From the NCBI GenBank assembly GCA_030063045.1, contig JAQSEB010000110.1, forward strand, positions 496,001 through 560,000: a stretch of 64,000 bases of DNA. The letters are read 5' to 3'. The stretch's first letter is position 1. Each line of letters opens with the position of its first letter. Position numbers and translations under genes: made by a program. Shown one piece after another: positions 33,877-46,300 of this stretch. This DNA comes from Pratylenchus scribneri. Taxonomy: Eukaryota; Nematoda; Chromadorea; Rhabditida; Pratylenchidae. The notes under the pieces were generated by a model. It did not search any database. It saw nothing but the letters and a program-made list of their open reading frames with translations, and was not told the origin of the DNA.

Positions 33877-34720
33877 ATGTCAATCCTTCCATTCTTTTTA
33901 TTTTCGTTAATCTTCACCATTTGTTTAACACAAGAAAATCCAATTGTGTATACTCCGGCAAATTGTCCCTCATTTGGGGATGAGACCAGCTGCCTGAAGC
34001 CAAAAATCAACAATCAACATGGAAAAGTGAACCCTCCATGGTGCGAATGGGTGAATGGAATGTGCCGATGGAGTGAGCCAAATATTGGCGGCTATTATTG
34101 CCCTAACTTTCAAGTTTATGCATGTCGCCGTCCATTTTGCTATGTACGTTTGAAGAATATTGGGAATAAAGAAATAAAGATTATTATTTATTAGGGGGCA
34201 AATTTATATGCAAATTCATAATTTGGCATTTTTTTTTGGCAAAAATTGTCCGTCAAAAATGTAATAAAAATCGAAAATTTGCTTATTATGGTTTTTTTAG
34301 TTAGAATTTTGCATATTTTAAGAAATTTAGCCGAAATTTTACATATTTGTCACTTTTTGTTGAATATAAATCCGGCCCGTATAATTATAAAATGAATTAA
34401 AAATAATTAAATAATTGAAATTGATTTGACTTAAAATTATTTTTATTTAAAATTTACAATTTTTGTAGATTGAATTAAAACGGCATAGCATTAAATAATC
34501 TTTATACTTTTAAAAGGCTGAATCAGATTTATGTCATGCTACGTCCTATGATTGTTTGAACCGTCGAACCGCGGCAACCTGCCATCAAGTGCCCCATTGC
34601 TTTTGGTATAAGGTAAAATGAAAAATATAATTTTAAATGAAAATTAATAATTTATATTTCATTCAGCCTGGCGACACCTCTGAGAATCCAGATTTTTCGG
34701 TTTGCGGACATGAGCCATGA
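33877..34720 (+). CDS. Secreted Cys-rich protein, effector-like, three exons
   Basis: Exons 33877-34143, 34517-34612 and 34667-34720 join in phase 0 (donors GTACGT and GTAAAA; acceptors AAAAG and TTCAG) to give 138 residues. Residues 1-18 (MSILPFFLFSLIFTICLT) are a typical signal peptide. The mature part has 12 cysteines with no other transmembrane segment. It looks like two modules of a C-x-C-x-C-W-x-C pattern: WCEWVNGMCRW in the first and HCFWYKPG in the second. An even Cys count fits disulfide-bonded extracellular protein. AATAAA occurs about 20 bp after the TGA. No family recognised. In a plant parasite such a protein could be a gland or cuticle product; the effector role is inference. 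Confidence 0.75.
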
Positions 34721-35650
34721 AAGTGGAATGTTGATGAAGAAAAATAAATAATTTTTGATAACCCCGATTCCCTCTCCCCAAAATAACATTGCTAAATGAT
34801 AATGAATTTGAGGAAATGTTAAATTTTTAATAATTTTAATGCATTTATTTTTTAAATTTTTTTTTATTTAATGTGAAGCGATGCGGCGATCAAAATTTTA
34901 TAGATTTTAATATTATAAAAGAATATATTCTAAAATGTATGAATATTTTTTATGAGATGTAAGAAATTTATTTTTTTAAATCTATTTTCGCATTTAAAAA
35001 GAAATAAATTAAAATTTGGAAATATATGAATTTATGCAATTAATAATCATAGAGTAAATTCTATGGATATGGATAATAAAACGGAATTTAAAATGATTGA
35101 TTGTGAAAAAAAAACAATTTAAATGAAATAAATTTGCAAATAAAATCAAAAGTCTCTTGATGTTCCTTGACATTTTTTCTTCAACATATGTTTCCTTATT
35201 TTTTCCAAATCTTGCTTCATTCATTTGCTTTGCCCTCTTTTTGTCCCTTCCTGCGACGTTTGTAAACAATATCTGAATTAATAATAAAAATTTTTGAAAT
35301 TTTCTCCATATACTCGTCAGTCGTCATTCCAGAACGGAGGGGATATTACCCTAATTTTATTATTCACTAGCCATTCTTTATCAATGTTCAATAAATAACT
35401 CAACCGGAAAAGCAAATTATATTTACCATTGGAAAGAAGTGTTCTCTAAAATTGGCATTTTTTTCAATAATAAGAAATCAGCTTCTAAAAATAATATATC
35501 TTTGAATGAAATAAATCAGAATTTATAGATTAATCAATTTATTTAAATTAATGAAAATAATTAATAAAGCCATTTTATATAGGACAATTAATACTTTAAA
35601 TTGGCTATCGCTTCTAATATTAGTTATGGCAAAAGAATGACACTAAAATG
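34721..35650. other. AT-rich intergenic, no gene seen
   Basis: Homopolymer-rich sequence between convergent genes. Minus-strand open frames here are short and A/T-driven. Confidence 0.5.
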
Positions 35651-36915
35651 TTATTGCACTGAAATGTTCTGACTTCCTATTCCAACAAAATTTATACCTT
35701 TTTTCGGTGATTCTTCCTGCTGTTGTTTTTTTGTATTTTGCACTTCCAATTGATCCAGTTTCCGTTTTTTCGCTGCAGCAGAACCCGGTGTTCCATCAAA
35801 TATAATCTTATAAAGATTTTGTGCTATTGGATGTAGGCCATTGTAATAGTCCCATTCGCTAGCGGCTCTGAATAGCATAAAATTATATTCTCTGGGCACA
35901 TTAAATATTCAGTTATTATTTCTATCATTTAGCCTGGAATAAAGCGCTTAGCTTCTATTTCGTTTTCATGGGTTTCGGTAGCTATTAGCTAATAATATAA
36001 ACCCTGTTACTTCAAACTTTGGACAAATCTATAAGAATTAATTCAAAAATAATAATGGAAAAGTGCCCAAATTTTCTGTGGTCTGCTCTTAAATTTTTAT
36101 CCATAAATTTATGTCGTAATTCCAATAAATATGTCAGTCTCAGATATTTTAGTTAAACCAGTTTTTTGGCTATCAACCGATTAATGGATTAAATTTGACT
36201 ATCTAATAGTTATAATAAAAATGAATGGTAAAAAATTTTTACAATAAGCAAAAATTAAAATACCCTGTAGGGGGTTGGACTTGTTTTGGATTTTGTTCTT
36301 TCACTTGTTCCAATTTTCGCTTTTTCGCTTCAGCAGCACCCGGTGGTCCATCAAATGCAACATTGTAAAGATGTTGTATTGATGGATGTTGGCTTTTGTC
36401 CCATTCGCTGGCAGCCCTGAATTAAGTAAAATTATGAACATGATTAGTAGGATTGAAAGAGGAGCTTTGGTTTTTCGTACGTATCGGTTTTAATGATAGG
36501 TTTTCGATTTTAAAAAAATCTGCAATCGGTTTTGAGTTTTCGAACAAAATTTCCGAATTTATTTATATTTGAAATTTCTTCGATTTTCTCAAACCTTGAC
36601 CAACTTAGTCCAACCCTAGTGTTCAGAAGTAAATAGATTTAGGAGTCATATCCATACAGGAAAATTTATTGATGGGTAATTTTTTATGTAATTAATCGTT
36701 TAATTTCTAATTAAATATAGTTTATTTTCTTAAATTTTGACTATTCGCGGATGATAATGATGGATAAAAATTTTTTAATCTTATAATCTTATTAAAAAAT
36801 AAAATTACCCAGTAATTTGGCCTTGACCCATTTCACCGGTGCATTCGGAATTTCTGATCGTTTGGAGCAACAAAAAGAAGAAAAGCAGCACATTAGCAAT
36901 GGAAAAAACTTTCAT
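35651..36915 (-). CDS. Secreted protein with duplicated exon and basic KKRKL motifs
   Basis: Exons 36915-36809, 36416-36264 and 35867-35651 join in phase (all GT-AG, introns 392 and 396 nt) to give 158 residues. Residues 1-24 (MKVFSIANVLLFFFLLLQ) form a signal peptide. Exons 2 and 3 encode the same module twice: AASEWDKSQHPSIQHLYN then AEAKKRKLEQ, and AASEWDYYNGLHPIAQ then AAAKKRKLDQ. Each module ends in a monopartite nuclear-localisation-like KKRKL followed by a Gln-rich coiled stretch. Identical splice phases at both module borders show duplication by exon copying. Signal peptide plus NLS is a known layout for nematode effectors that act in host nuclei; that role is inference. No family recognised. 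Confidence 0.75.
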
Positions 36916-38486
36916 TTTTGATAAGTATCGAATAGTATAAAATGTCATATAAATTGCTTGAAAAAGAGAAAATAAAAAATATAAAATTTAAAAACAAATT
37001 ATATCCATTTTAAGGCCATATAATTTTACCAAAACGAATTGCTAGATTAAGTTTAGGGCAGTTTATGTTTGAAAATAGCAAAGGTTTTGGTCCAGTTTTA
37101 TGGCCTATTTTTGTTTTGGTTATTAATTTCTCCATAGATGGGATATATTGGCCAAATTAAATCAATAGATGCTGGCATAGCCTCAAGGGCCAAGCGATTT
37201 TTCTCTTAACATTTCCCCCTATGGGTCGATCCACAATGGGCATCGAATTATGAAGCGTTCGCTTTTAGGTCTGTCTCATATAGTGTGAGTGTGAGTAGCG
37301 TCCAGCGTGCCACGCAGTGCTACAGACAGTAGGCATGCTGGTGTCCCATCCCAATATTGCTCGTTGGATTGGTGTTTTTCACCGAAATTGGCAAATTTTT
37401 AAATTAATTTTTGTTGGTTTGGAAACCGGTTTACTTCTATAAAAAAATGTGAATTCAAATCGGGTCTTTCGTATTCTATGTCCGAGTCAAACATTTGATC
37501 CCACTTTCCTAATAAGGTAGGAAAACTGGCGCGAGCGTTTGGCTTTTATGTATTCTATTCCATTAATGCTGAGCTTAAATTGCCTCTCTCTTGCGCTCTT
37601 CACTTTTAGGCCTTCCTGTTTGATTCAATTGGATATTGGGGATTGGAATTAGGGTCTTTCCCTTGTCCTTTTCTTATCGGTGGATATTAGCCCTTCATCG
37701 GCGGATATTGAGTCCAAAATAAGTAATGAGGGAAAATTTGATTTTTTTCATTTTTGAAGTATTTTATTCATTTTTTTAACTTTTAGGTTATAGTAAATTA
37801 GATATTTTTATTCTTTTTCATTTTCTCTAATTGTCATTTTTGAAGGATATTTATTTAGACATTTAACCTATAAAGTTTTATGATTATTTTAATAGAGAAT
37901 AATAAAATTTCCATTATAATATTGTTTTGAACTTGAATAAAAACAATATTTCTTTATTATTTTCTCATTGAATTTGCATTTAATTTGATAATATCAATTT
38001 TATTGCTCATTGTGCATGATTATCTAGCTCACGTGAAAATGTCAATTTTCTGACATTATATGGTTTCACTTTTCTTCAATGTAATAGTGGCCAACAAACC
38101 TATTTTGATAAATATGCAAATCCCAATTGATGACAAAAATCCATTTCCCCTCTCCATAGATGGGCAAAAAAAAGTGGGAAAAATGCAAATTTCTGGGGAA
38201 AAGATATCCAAGAAAATGTCACTAAAAATGGAAATAGCCATTGTTCTCCAAAAAATATGGTTTGATGATCAAAGGGATGGTGGAGATGATGAAAATGGTC
38301 AACGAAAAAATGGAACAAAAAATTGCAAATTGAGAGGAGGCAATTTTATTAATCCTTTGCTCAATGATGATTGAAAAGGTGCATAAAATATTATTCCAAA
38401 ATATTCAAATTCAACCTAAAAAAATTTCCCCTTTCAAATATTCCCAATCATATTAGTCCAAATTTATTAAATATTACATCAAAAAA
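36916..38486. other. Intergenic region with a GC-richer islet
   Basis: 36916-37130 is AT-rich. 37160-37400 is less AT-rich with features such as GTGAGTGTGAGTAGCGTCC and CACGCAGTGCTACAGACAG; I could not match it to a tRNA, snRNA, SL RNA or 5S RNA. 37696-37984 is a dispersed repeat. The 104-codon plus frame at 38060-38374 has no splice partner and I treat it as chance. Confidence 0.45.
37696..37984 (+). repeat. Dispersed repeat, left copy (~289 bp)
   Basis: From CATCGGCGGATATTGAG to TTCTCATTGAATTTGCATTT this sequence aligns along its length with 42042-42318 in the same orientation, with scattered substitutions and small gaps (shared: ATGAGGGAAAATTTGAT, ATAAAGTTTTATG, TTCCATTATAATATT). The two copies bracket the transporter gene. 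Confidence 0.8.
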
Positions 38487-41400
38487 ATGCCCGAAAGTTT
38501 TGCCAAAATATTTGCTATTTCCCACGCAAAAAAGGATGACAATGGAATATTTCGGCCTGGGGCAAAATCAAAGCAACGCAGCCCATTCTTCGGCAAATTC
38601 CGTTTTTGCATTGCACTTTTATTGGCGCTGGCCACATATTCATACACATCAATGCGAATGAATTTGAGTATGGCAATGGTGGATATTCTAATTAATTTAA
38701 ATATTTAATTAGCTAAATAATTAATGAAAAATATTTAATTTACTTAAGACTACAAAAATGGCAAAAAAATTACAATGAACAAAGTTTATCCTAATTCATA
38801 AACCCTACCTACCATCGATAGATCTCTTCGAAACGCATCATTTGATAATGGTTTTACATAGTTTTAACCAATTTTGAATTAGTTTTGAACCAAAAACTGA
38901 AATCGGTTTAAAACTGTTGCATGCCCTTTAATTTTGATAAAAATAAATACAAAGTAAAAATCATTCAATGCATCTTGAGGAATTCTCTCAATAAGGTATA
39001 ATGTTTTGTGAATTTAGGGCAAATCCTTAAACCATTATAATTATTTTTTGTTGTTTTTTATTTTTTTCAATTAATTAATTAAAACAATGAATAAATTAAT
39101 TTTTGCAGGTTTGTATGGTCAATTCAACTGCCGTCCATATCAAAGAAAATGGCCACATTTGGGCAAATAATCAATCCCAATCATCATTTTCAATGCCAAA
39201 AACAATGCTCAATGATGAAAAATGTCCAAAAAGGGAATCCCACCAAAATGATGATATCTCTAAACAAATGGGCTATAGGGTATTATTCACCAACTTCTAT
39301 CATTCGATTTTATTGTTTAGGGCACTTTGGAATGGTCCACGGCTGAACAGGCTCGCCTTTTTGGTGCCACATTCTATGGAAGTTTTTTCACTGTTTGGTT
39401 TTCGGGCTATTTGGCCGATCGTTTCGGCACAAAATTGTTAATTTCCTTGGCCATTGCCGACTATTCCTTTGTGTCCCTGTTTTCCCCTCTGTTTGTCTCA
39501 ATCAATTATAATGTTTTCTTCGCTGCCCGAATATTCATGGGATTTGGCGAAGTGCTCAAAAAAAATTAACATTTTAATGAATATTTTTTTGGCCAGAATA
39601 AAATTTTTAACTTCTAACAAATAGGAAACCGGTTTTAAACCCTACAAATCTTATAATAATTTGTAGATTTCATCGAGACGCATCGAATGGTATATAAATT
39701 GTCATGGTTGGTTAAAAAATTAAAGAGTTAAACCGTTTAAACCGTTTTTCCTGTTTTTGGTTTTGAAGTTTGAACCACTTTAATTATGGGTCAAAACCTG
39801 GCATATTATATACTATTCGATGCGCCTCGATGAGATCTATAAATTGGTATAAGATTTGTATGGTCTAAAACAGGTTTGTAACTTATTAGAGGTCAAAAAC
39901 TGTTTTTTTTTTGCAAAAAAAATAATTTATTCTACAAAAAATAGTAACCCATTTTAATTATTCAATCAATGTTTTTGGGCGGCAGGGTTTTGTGTTGCCC
40001 ACCCTTGCCTCTGCCTCCGCCCGTTGGTTTCCTGTGGGCGAACGAAGTTTGATGGTTGCCATTTGCACTTTGGGCAATCAATTTGCCGCCTTAAGTGCAC
40101 TTTTGCTTTCCTCTCGACTTTGTGCTTTGGAAATTTTGGATGGATGGCCAACAATATTTTACACTTTTGGTTGGAAATATTCAAACAAATGTGTGAATAA
40201 TTTAATATTGCAAAGGATTAATGGGAATGCTTTGCCTCGCACTTTGGTCCATTTTCTCGTCAAATAATCCGGAAGAGAGTCGATGGATTGGCGAAAAGGA
40301 ACAAAAAATGATCACAGCAACTTTGGGACAAAAATGCAAGAAAGTATGGTTTAAAAATTGATTTTTTTGCACTTAAAATTTCCAAAAAGATGAATAACCC
40401 AATTCCTTGGCGTCAAATGGCCAAAAGTTTGCCATTATATGCTGGCATTTTGGGCCATTCGAATTACACATTTTGCAATGTAATTTTGCAATCCTATTTG
40501 CCAACATTCTTCAAGGAAGTTGTCCAATTGAATTTGAAAAATGTGCGCAAAAAATGGAAATAAAAATTTGAAAATTTTTCCATTTTTTAGAATGGGTTTT
40601 TCTCTGTAATTCCCTTCGTTGGGATGATTTGTTCAAAAATTATTTTCGGCAGTTTGGCCGATTTTCTGATCAAAAGGAAAATGCTCAGCCCCACGAATAC
40701 GGCAAAACTTTTCCAGGGAATTGGTGAAAAAAATAATTTTAAAATTATTAGCATTTTTAATATTTCCTTTCAGCCAATTTTGGTGCCGCCATTTCCGCCC
40801 TTTGCATTGGACTTTTTGTGAGCTGCGGAACAAATGGATTGGCCGCCATTTTTATGGCTTTATGGGGTTGGTTTTATTATTGTTTTTGACATGAAACCAT
40901 TAAACCACAAATTTTTTCGGAAAATATTTTTTTTGCAGAAAATTTTTCGTGTCGAAAAATAACTAATTTTTTGTGGCCATATAACTTGGCCCTACCTAGG
41001 GGTTCAGGGCTAGGGTTAGGTTCAGGGCAGTCCTGAGATGAGATTAGGGGCTAAGTGCTAGGGATTAGGGAATCTTGAAAAAGCCTGCTTTGACCAAGTT
41101 ATATGGCCACAAAAAATTAGTTATTTTTTGACACGAAAAGTTTTCTGCAAAAAAAAATATTTTTTTCTGCAAAAAATGATAACCAATTTTTTCTTCGAAG
41201 ATTTCAAAATTTCAAGCGATTTCTTCTATCACAAGAAATTTTATTTTTACAAATAAAATAATTAGTGAAATTTATTTAAAATATTATTTTTTAAGGCATC
41301 AGTTACGGGGCTAATACCAGCGGATTTTTAACCCAATTGATTTCGATTGGGCCTCGTTTCAGTGGCACAATCACCTCAGTTTCCAGTGCAATGGGAATCA

Positions 41401-41753
41401 TTTTCAGTTGCATTTCGCCAATTGTCGTTTCTACAATTGTTCAACATGTACATAAAATAAAAGAAAAATTAATCATAATAATATTAATTAATTAATTAAT
41501 TAATTAATTAATTAAAAGGGAACTTTGGAAGAATGGCGACAAATTTGGTTCATTTTGGCTGCTTGCAATTTATTTTGTGCCATATTTTTCGTCATTTTTG
41601 CTTCTGGTAAATTTTATTCATTTTTGAATTATTTTAATATTTTTTTTTCCAGCAAAAGTGCAAAAATGGGCAATCACACAAAATGGAAATGGGAATGGAT
41701 CAATTCAAATTGAAATTCGAAAACCAACAAAATTAGCAAAAATTGTATATTAA
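38487..41753 (+). CDS. SLC17-like MFS transporter, 11 exons
   Basis: Exons 38487-38678, 39109-39279, 39321-39551, 39986-40169, 40216-40343, 40390-40542, 40591-40723, 40774-40866, 41296-41447, 41519-41606 and 41653-41753 join with all phases agreeing, giving 541 residues. Family landmarks: SMRMNLSMAMVCMVNST after TM1; GATFYGSFFTVWFSGYLADRFG (shortened: TM with the MFS loop); GEGFVLPTLASASARWFP; DGWPTIFYTFGG; SGTITSVSSAMG. This is the SLC17 group (Na/phosphate, sialin and vesicular glutamate-type anion transporters), which moves organic or inorganic anions across plasma or lysosomal/vesicular membranes. The loop after TM1 holds an N-S-T glycosylation site. Introns 3 and 8 contain foldback elements. 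Start: first ATG giving a cytosolic Lys-rich N-terminus. Substrate unknown. Confidence 0.88.
39611..39892. mobile_element. Foldback/MITE-like element in transporter intron 3
   Basis: Two ~87-bp inverted arms, 39611-39697 and 39806-39892, share ACAAATCTTATA, TCATCGAG-CGCATCGAAT and GTATATAA. Relics of the same arm occur near 38815 and 49415-49460. No coding capacity. Confidence 0.75.
40920..41165. mobile_element. Foldback element in transporter intron 8
   Basis: Left arm 40920-40992 and right arm 41091-41165 are inverted copies sharing TTTGCAGAAAA, CGTGTC-AAAAATAACTAATT and GGCCATATAACTTGG. The loop contains AGGGTTAGG- and GATTAGGGG-type words. No target duplication was identified and no protein is encoded. 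Confidence 0.75.
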
Positions 41754-42041
41754 AATGAAAAGAAAAGCTGAATAATTATTCTATTTAATATTTCATTTTT
41801 TGCAAAAAAAAATTTAATTTAATTCTAATTCCATAAAACTAGCCCATCTGGATCCAATCAAAAATAAAATCCAATTCTAGCGGTTATGAAGCCAAACCAA
41901 TAAAAAATAAGCCATAAATCAACCAGTCAATCTTCCTCCATTTTTTTCATTTTTTTTGATCCCGAATTAGTTAATTAGACAATTTATTCTCAACATTTAT
42001 TTATCAAATTTATTTACATTTTATAACATCCACATTCCGTC

Positions 42042-42318
42042 CATCGGATATTGGATCAAAAGTAAATGAGGGAAAATTTGATTTACATTATTTTTGAAGC
42101 TGTTTAATCATTTTTAACTTTTAGGTTTTAGTGCATTAGATATTTTAGTCATTTTTCGTTTTCTCTAATTGTCACTTTTGGAGGATATTTAGCCATTTAA
42201 CTTATAAAGTTTTATGGCTATTATAAAGCAGAGAATAATAGAAATTTCCATTATAATATTCTTTTGAACTTGAATAAGGACAATATTTTTTATTATTTTC
42301 TCATTGAATTTGCATTTA
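42042..42318 (+). repeat. Dispersed repeat, right copy (~277 bp)
   Basis: Direct copy of 37696-37984, lying just after the transporter gene. Divergence is moderate, so this is not a fresh duplication. Confidence 0.8.
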
Positions 42319-43368
42319 CAATTTGTCTCTTGTTGCATGGTTTAAATTTAACTGTGTTTTAATTAATGTAAAATGTTTAAACAAAATTGCACCGAGACTT
42401 CTATAGAGTGAATTGAGCAATTTTTGGCGCAACATTGTATATACAGAGAATTGCCAATTAATCTGGTTCTTGACTCTTCACAGGTTTTACTTTTTCCGCG
42501 TATTTCAAGTAAAAATGGATTGAAAAAGCATAAAAAGACATAAAAGTAAAAATAAAAAAATGTAGAGTCGTAGAAAATTTTTAAACAAAAAATTTGTTGA
42601 ATGTTTTGAAAATGTTTTCGACTCCAATACTAAAGTAGGAGACAGCATATGTCCTTTATTTTTTTGGAAAGTTTTTTTGAAACTTTGTATTTATTAAGTA
42701 TTATTGAGGAAATATTTGGAAGCGAATGATTTTGTGGCCGATCCTGCCAAAGTTTCCTAATCAATTTATATTGCATTTTATTGTGCAATGAATCAACCAC
42801 AAAATGATTGTTCTCATTTGGTCAATGTTGGATAATCAACTAATTATGGACAAAAAAATGCAATAAAAAGTATAATTTTAACTAAGGTCAATGTTTTTTG
42901 CCAAAAATTAGACTAATATGGAAATAGATCGATGGTTTTTATTTTTATATAAATTTGTGGCAATTTTATGCTAAATAAAATGCTTTATAAACTGATCAAC
43001 CAATTTTATCATTATAATTCTACATTTATGTAGATTGATCTATTATTATGAACTTTATATATTTTTTGTCCATTTAAATTGAAATACGTTAAATCAAAAA
43101 AACTGACAGGAATAGAAAAAGTTTAGACACAGATTTATTAGCAAACAATATTCAGTTGGAAAATGAGTGCATATGCACAGTATTTAATCTCAAATCTCTA
43201 CTCGCTCTTATCTTGCCAACATTTTTTCTATTTCCATATCTTCTTGTCCAAATATTGTTAATTTTATAAATTCACAAAATAATTTAAAAGATTATAATTA
43301 ATCAAATTTAGATTTTGCGCAAAATTAAATTAGAAATTTAATTGTTTTAATAAAACTACATAAATATA
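42319..43368. other. AT-rich intergenic, promoter side of the SET gene
   Basis: I see no exon or RNA gene. The ATG of the SET-domain gene follows at 43369. Confidence 0.5.
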
Positions 43369-46300
43369 ATGTCAGCGATCATTTCGGATTTGAGCAATGG
43401 GCTGGAATCGAAGAAGGTGCCCGTTTTCCTTGAGTAAGCCAATATATGATTTTTTTGAACATTAATATATTTCGCAGCTTCAAATTTGACTACATTACGG
43501 CCATGGAAATTGCACCGAAATTTAAAAGAATGTTGAAAGCTGCTGCTGCAGAAAATGAGGTTATCCTATAATAAAAATGCATCCTAATAATTGAAGTCCC
43601 ATGTCCAAGTTTCCTCAAAAAATTGCTTTTACTTTTTTGTAGTAATCTAGGTTGTTACAATATTAACCATTTCATATTATCTCATGGTCTTGGCCGTTAT
43701 TTTGGTCATTGCTTAATAAAAGATGAAGCAATCTATTTGGGAAGTCCATTGGAAAGTCCTAAAATTAATTAAAATATTGTTAAATTAATTTTTAAAAAAT
43801 ATGCAGTTTTTCTTCAAAAAATGCTTTTGCATATTTCGCTCAAGAACTCTAAATTTCTCTTTTAAAATTTGAATTTAATTAATTTACAAAAAATCAAATT
43901 ATACAGAGGATACTTTGTGCTTTCCAATGGTTTATTGCTTTCTCATTATCTAGTCTGAGCTATCCAAAGATGAGTTTCGGGCCGACTTTTAACAGCCCGG
44001 CCCGTACAGTAATAAAGCCCAAAATTTTCGGCCCCCGGCCCGGGCTTCAGTTACAGTATTTTTTCCACAAAAAATCAAAAAATTTTTTTTTTAAAAATGA
44101 AAATTTTTGAAAATTTTCAATTAAAAAATTTTTGAATAAAGAAAAATAGCAAATATTTTTTCCCACCAAAAATATTATTTCATTTTTTAACTATTATTGT
44201 CATAAAATATACCCATTTTTTTCAAATACAATATGCTTCGGGCCATCGGCCCGGCCCGGCCCTTACAGTAATCGGGACCCGGCCCGAACTCATCTCTGGA
44301 GCCTAAAAAATTGAAAAAGTCGAAAAGAATAGACAGAGCCAATAATTATATAATTTTATTAATTTGTCCTATAATTCATAAATATATATTTATATATATC
44401 ATTTATAGAGCTTTTCATGAGAGATCGAAGTTTATCAATTCTTAATGGTATGGTCAAAAAAATAGGATTTTACTAAGGAGTAACAGTAATTTCATTTGTT
44501 ATTCAATACTAAGTTAGAATTGATTCATCTTATGCAAAATTCATATCAAATTATTCCTATTGAATAGATCTATCTATTTATTGGGTCCAGGATAAACGAT
44601 AAACTATTGAATCATTATTATCTTAGTTTTTTCTAAAAAATTAATATTTCCCACAAACGGAATTTCCCAGATATTCAAAATTGACGGTTCCGAAAAGTTA
44701 GCTACAGTTTTTAGGAAAAAAAATCGGAAAATTTTTTGAAAACTTTTATTTTGTTTTTTTAGAAACCACAAAATTCGCCAGAAATGTTGGAGTTCGCCCA
44801 TTTGGACTTTCAAATTTTCAATGCGGGGAGTCGAAAAGGCTGGGGATTGCGTGCAGCCCAGAAAATTGGCCAATCCGATTTGGCTCTTTTCGAATATGCT
44901 GGCGTGCTCAAAATGGTAGAAGCTTACCAAGAAGGGGAAGAGGATGAATACTTTTTCGGATTCGAATATGTAAATATTAATATTAAAATAATATTGAATT
45001 ATACTGGAATTTAGGCAGTCTGGTAAAAATTATTTACAAAAATTTTATAAATTTTTATGCTCGAGCAAAAAAAATTCGAGGCCAATTTTAATATTATATT
45101 AGAAATATATATCTTAAAAATTACTGTGATTTATTTATTATCAAAATTTCAAGAAAAAAAAGAAATTAAAATTGCTAACTTTAATAAATTTTAACACTGT
45201 CATTTACGATGTTTTTCGTATCAATTCATTTTATAATCAATAAGGAAAAATATTTTCCTTAATTTTTGGAAAAAATGAGGCAATAACCCTAATTAAAGAA
45301 GAAAGGCGAAAATTTTAAAAATTTTAAAGAATGGCCATCATTTCCTGGTTGATGCCAATGCCAAAGGGAATTTGGCACGATTCTGCAATCACAGCTGTGA
45401 ACCAAATTGCTATACCCGATTGGCCATCACTGATGGAGGAATGCCACATTTGCTTATTTGTACAAAACGACCAATTAAAAAGGTCTAAATAACAGGAAAT
45501 TGACTATTCAAAAATAGTTTGGAAGATAATGTAGTCATTCATAGGGTAAGAAGAATCTACAATTCGATAAAGCGATTTATGAATAGAAATCCCTAAAAGT
45601 CCTCTAAAATAGCATATGTACTATTTTGAAAAACTAAAACAATTTGTAAAATAAGCTGATTTTATTGAAATTATTCAAGTTTATTAAATTCAAAAACATG
45701 CAGAATAAAAATTTATAAATGCCAAATTATAGAGGATACTTTGGGCTTACTAATGGTAAATCACTTTCTCAAATTGTCAATTTCCTCGCTGAGCTATCAG
45801 CAGTTTTCTTCTTCCAATTGCGATTTTTTCAATTATTGCATAAAATCGATGAAAAAAAGAATTTATCAAAAATTTTTAAATTTATATTTCTTGTTGCTAA
45901 TATAGGAGGAAGAATTGACGCTTGATTATGGCGATATATGGTGGAAAGCGAAATCCACATTGAATTGCGCATGCGGAAGTGGGATATGCAAATACAATGG
46001 GAAAGAGGATGAAGATGTTCGATTTAATGATGAGGAGGAGGATAACATTGCCAATCGTAATTTATTATTATAAAAATTGTTAACTATTATTTTTATATTT
46101 TTTCGCCACAAAATTAAAATAAAAAAATGCACTATTTTTTGGAAAACATTAAGCAGGAAATTATCTTTTCCTTACAATTTCTTTCCATTTAAGGCTTAAC
46201 TTTTATTATATGACCAGAAAAATAGTACGAAAAAAACAATTTTACGCCAAAAAAACTTAATACTATAAAAATTTCCTTAAAAAATTATATTTATAGTAGA

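Noticed and set aside
37160..37400. tRNA, SL RNA, snRNA or 5S rRNA gene
   Set aside because: No B-box-like GGTTCGAATCC, Sm site or recognised SL sequence could be found.
38060..38374. 104-codon plus frame before the transporter
   Set aside because: No splice partner, no family and A/T-driven composition; the transporter has a good start at 38487.
41010..41075. Interstitial telomere repeat
   Set aside because: AGGGTTAGG-like words are few and irregular and lie in the loop of a foldback element.
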